64,000 bases of DNA from the NCBI RefSeq assembly GCF_037975245.1, contig NC_092563.1, positions 26,974,960 through 27,038,959 of the forward strand, written 5' to 3'. The number at the start of each line of letters is the position of its first letter. The stretch's first letter is position 1. Below, one piece after another: positions 61,944-64,000 of the stretch. Below the pieces are notes generated by a model. It was not told the origin of the DNA. It searched no databases and saw only the letters and a list, made by a program, of their open reading frames with translations. This stretch comes from Apostichopus japonicus. Its lineage: Eukaryota > Echinodermata > Holothuroidea > Aspidochirotida > Stichopodidae. Both the position numbers and the translations under genes were made by a program.

Positions 61944-62867
61944 CAATTCCAAGGGACCAATTTTGGCGAGGACGAGTTTGAAATTCCCCCGTTAACCTTA
62001 CCGTCGGTCCCGACCACTGCGGGGGAAAATAACCTACCAAATGTGACAATGGGTGACCAGAATTTGCCAAACCAGAACATGGGGTACAGCGGATCACCAG
62101 AGGGGAGCTCGAGGAGCCCGGCGGCAGCAGCTCAAAATCAGGGGTCACCACAGATTCAGCAGCAGCAGCACCAGCAGCAGGTGGCTATGTCTCCAAACAT
62201 CAGGCAACAGACGCCGGATCCCAACCAGCCCGCCAGGCAGAGCCACTCCCCGCCCGAATCCCATCCCTCTATGGGGGGGCACAGTATGACTGACTCTTTC
62301 AGCGGTGGCGCCATGCCCACCGCCCAGAACTATGAGGTTCACGAAGTGAGCTCCTCCACGTTTAGCGAACACGTGCCCCAAATTTCGGAGAGCCTTACGG
62401 ACATTTCCAATTCCACTCACATGTCGCTGAACCCTCAGTTTCCACCCCACGGGTTGAACATTCCACCAATCACAGAGTCTAGTGCTAATTGGATACCAGA
62501 GATTGGTACGAACCCTCCCTATACTAGTATGAACAACTCTTTACCGGTGGCAACAACAACATCACACCTTCAACAGTCCTACCCTTCCCAGCACCAACAT
62601 TTAGGACACGTTCCTTCGCCCCATATGGTAGCTGGTTACCACCCAGCCGGTCAGATGACCCCAGATACCATCTTAACAACAACATACCAGTCTGCAATCA
62701 GTAGTGTCAATACCATGCCTCAGATGGCCATGCAGCCAACGATGGGTTCCATGCATCCTCCAATGACCATCCCCGGTCAACCGGGTGGTCCCATGATGGG
62801 TACCAGGATATCACCACCCCACAGAGAGAGTAGTGAGGACAGTGATGATAATACTCCTCTATCACAG
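61944..62867 (+). CDS. TOX: TOX-family protein, coding exon 3 (large N-terminal domain exon)
   Basis: This exon encodes residues 67-374 (308 codons) and is open throughout. Early in it lies the best family signature, FGEDEFEIPPLTLPSVP (73-89), matching the (D/E)EF-IPPIT-P segment found in the N-terminal part of TOX proteins. A Gln-rich tract follows (136-145), then Pro/Ser-rich sequence. A second block, HGLNIPPITESS (235-246), is followed by Met/Pro/Gln/Gly-rich sequence and the acidic RESSEDSDDNTPLSQ (360-374). In TOX proteins an acidic/Ser-rich stretch precedes a Lys-rich segment and the HMG box, so the box should start in the next exon. The acceptor is ttccgtcag; the donor is CAG|gtgaga, phase 0. 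The frame is much richer in GC than the introns. The N-terminal half of TOX acts in the nucleus as a transactivation region. The HMG box is not in the window, so the family call depends on these short motifs. Confidence 0.8.
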
Positions 62868-64000
62868 GTGAGAACCAATACCTATTTTATTTTGGGGCCA
62901 GGTGGGGGTGGGTGGGGGGGGGTGGGCATAGCTTTGCCAACTTTTGTGTTATTTCATTATCTGTTAGTTACCTGCTATAACCATTAATGGATGGTGCCTT
63001 CTGTAGCACAATAAAGACAAGTATTTGTATCATTAGTTTTGAGTTTATATTTAATGTTGACATCCTCAGCTAGAACCTCGATGATATAGATAGCAGAAGA
63101 TTTTGAACATAAGTGTGTCCAAACCATTCTTGAAAATGACTTTCTCTGCAAAATTTCCTATTCCGTCATTGTTGTTTCCAAAATGTTTATGATTTCACCG
63201 ACCGCTTTCGGGTCGATGATTAACCTAAGATAATCATGACCGACATTTCCATGAGTGTTGAGAATGTTACGGAATACTTCCTGGCCGAATTTTATATGTA
63301 AAGTCTAATAACTTTGCTTCAAAGTACCCTCTATGAAAGTTGTTTGTAAGTAGATGAAACCCGATTGAGAAATAAAATTAAATATTTACCCTGCCAATGT
63401 AGCATGACACATATATGTCACATCGGTGAGGTATTTTACAACATTACTAACCACCTGAGTCTGAGATACTCACCTCGATCAATCATCGACGAAAAATTAC
63501 AAGAGCGCAAATATGTCGGAACCTTAACAACAACAGCTGGCATATCAAACCTAGGCCGTCTCCAGGCAACGTTGGAAAAAAAGGCCTCTATGAATATGCC
63601 AAACTATGGTTAACGAGGATCAAAATTAACAACGCTGGCATTAGATCAAAGTTTAGGTCCTTGATGGAGGACGGACGATAAAAAAATGATGAACAATGCT
63701 GCTGATGAGAAAACAGATAAATTAGTAGTAGGGAGGTCTGACAGGCTTAATTAATATCAAATGAAATTAATGATTAAAAAACAATGGTAAAAGTAGTAGT
63801 GAGATGAAATACAAACGATGGCAAAATTTTTGTTACAGTAGAATCATCTTCTGGTAGTGTTACATTCTCTGATGAGAAGGCATTGACTATTGCATAATTT
63901 TTCCAACTGCAGGAGTTGATCCAGGATTTAATAAATGGAGGTGATGTGGTCCTGTCAGTGAAGCCGACATCCATGTCGGGGGGGAGGTGTGGGGGATACC
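62868..64000 (+). other. Intron 3 of the TOX-family gene (5' part, runs off the window)
   Basis: It starts with gtgagaac and continues to the right edge. It has a G-rich patch (62895-62922) and another at 63979-63995. The frames at 63365-63613 (+) and 63774-63974 (-) show no HMG-box or other family features and are taken as chance. Confidence 0.65.

Noticed and set aside
61906-62450. - strand frames opposite exon 3
   Set aside because: Shadows of the GC-rich TOX exon; the + strand frame has the family motifs and good splice sites.
63365-63613. 82-codon frame in intron 3
   Set aside because: It has no HMG-box or Lys-rich linker features, so it is not the missing next exon.

Overview
This is a window of animal nuclear DNA: AT-rich, full of micro- and minisatellites, tRNA-derived SINEs and long introns, with only one recognisable protein-coding gene. 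The gene, the style of the SINEs (a tRNA head followed by 'lower-case' invertebrate SINE body motifs), and the many G/C homopolymers and minisatellites suggest a marine invertebrate deuterostome, most likely an echinoderm. That assignment is inference and cannot be settled from this window alone.

The gene is the 5' part of a TOX-family HMG-box transcription regulator on the + strand. Three coding exons can be joined with canonical GT-AG sites, all in phase 0: 12145-12228 (28 codons), 58049-58162 (38 codons) and 61944-62867 (308 codons). They give 374 residues of the proline/glutamine/serine-rich N-terminal transactivation part. The HMG-box and C-terminus must lie beyond the right edge. Intron 1 is about 45.8 kb, intron 2 about 3.8 kb, and intron 3 runs off the window. 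Upstream, 11.4-12.1 kb looks like the promoter and 5' UTR (CpG-rich patch, CCAAT and GC boxes), with an upstream ORF ending 48 bases before the first in-frame ATG.

Region by region: 1-11.4 kb is non-coding upstream DNA with a small palindromic insertion flanked by an 8-bp repeat, a tRNA-like element, a degenerate hammerhead-like motif and two minisatellites. 11.4-12.2 kb is promoter, 5' UTR and exon 1. 12.2-58 kb is intron 1, with at least ten unrelated minisatellite families, an inverted pair of tRNA-Thr-like sequences, several two-copy duplications and a few blocks that look like possible regulatory DNA. 58-63 kb holds exons 2 and 3, with a full-looking SINE between them. 62.9-64 kb is the start of intron 3.

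Nothing in the window is a convincing new molecular system. The points most worth a second look are the hammerhead-like relic at 6.07 kb, the tiny palindromic insertion at 1.77 kb, the inverted tRNA-Thr-like pair at 45.7-46.0 kb, and the 40-bp palindrome-bearing array at 42 kb.
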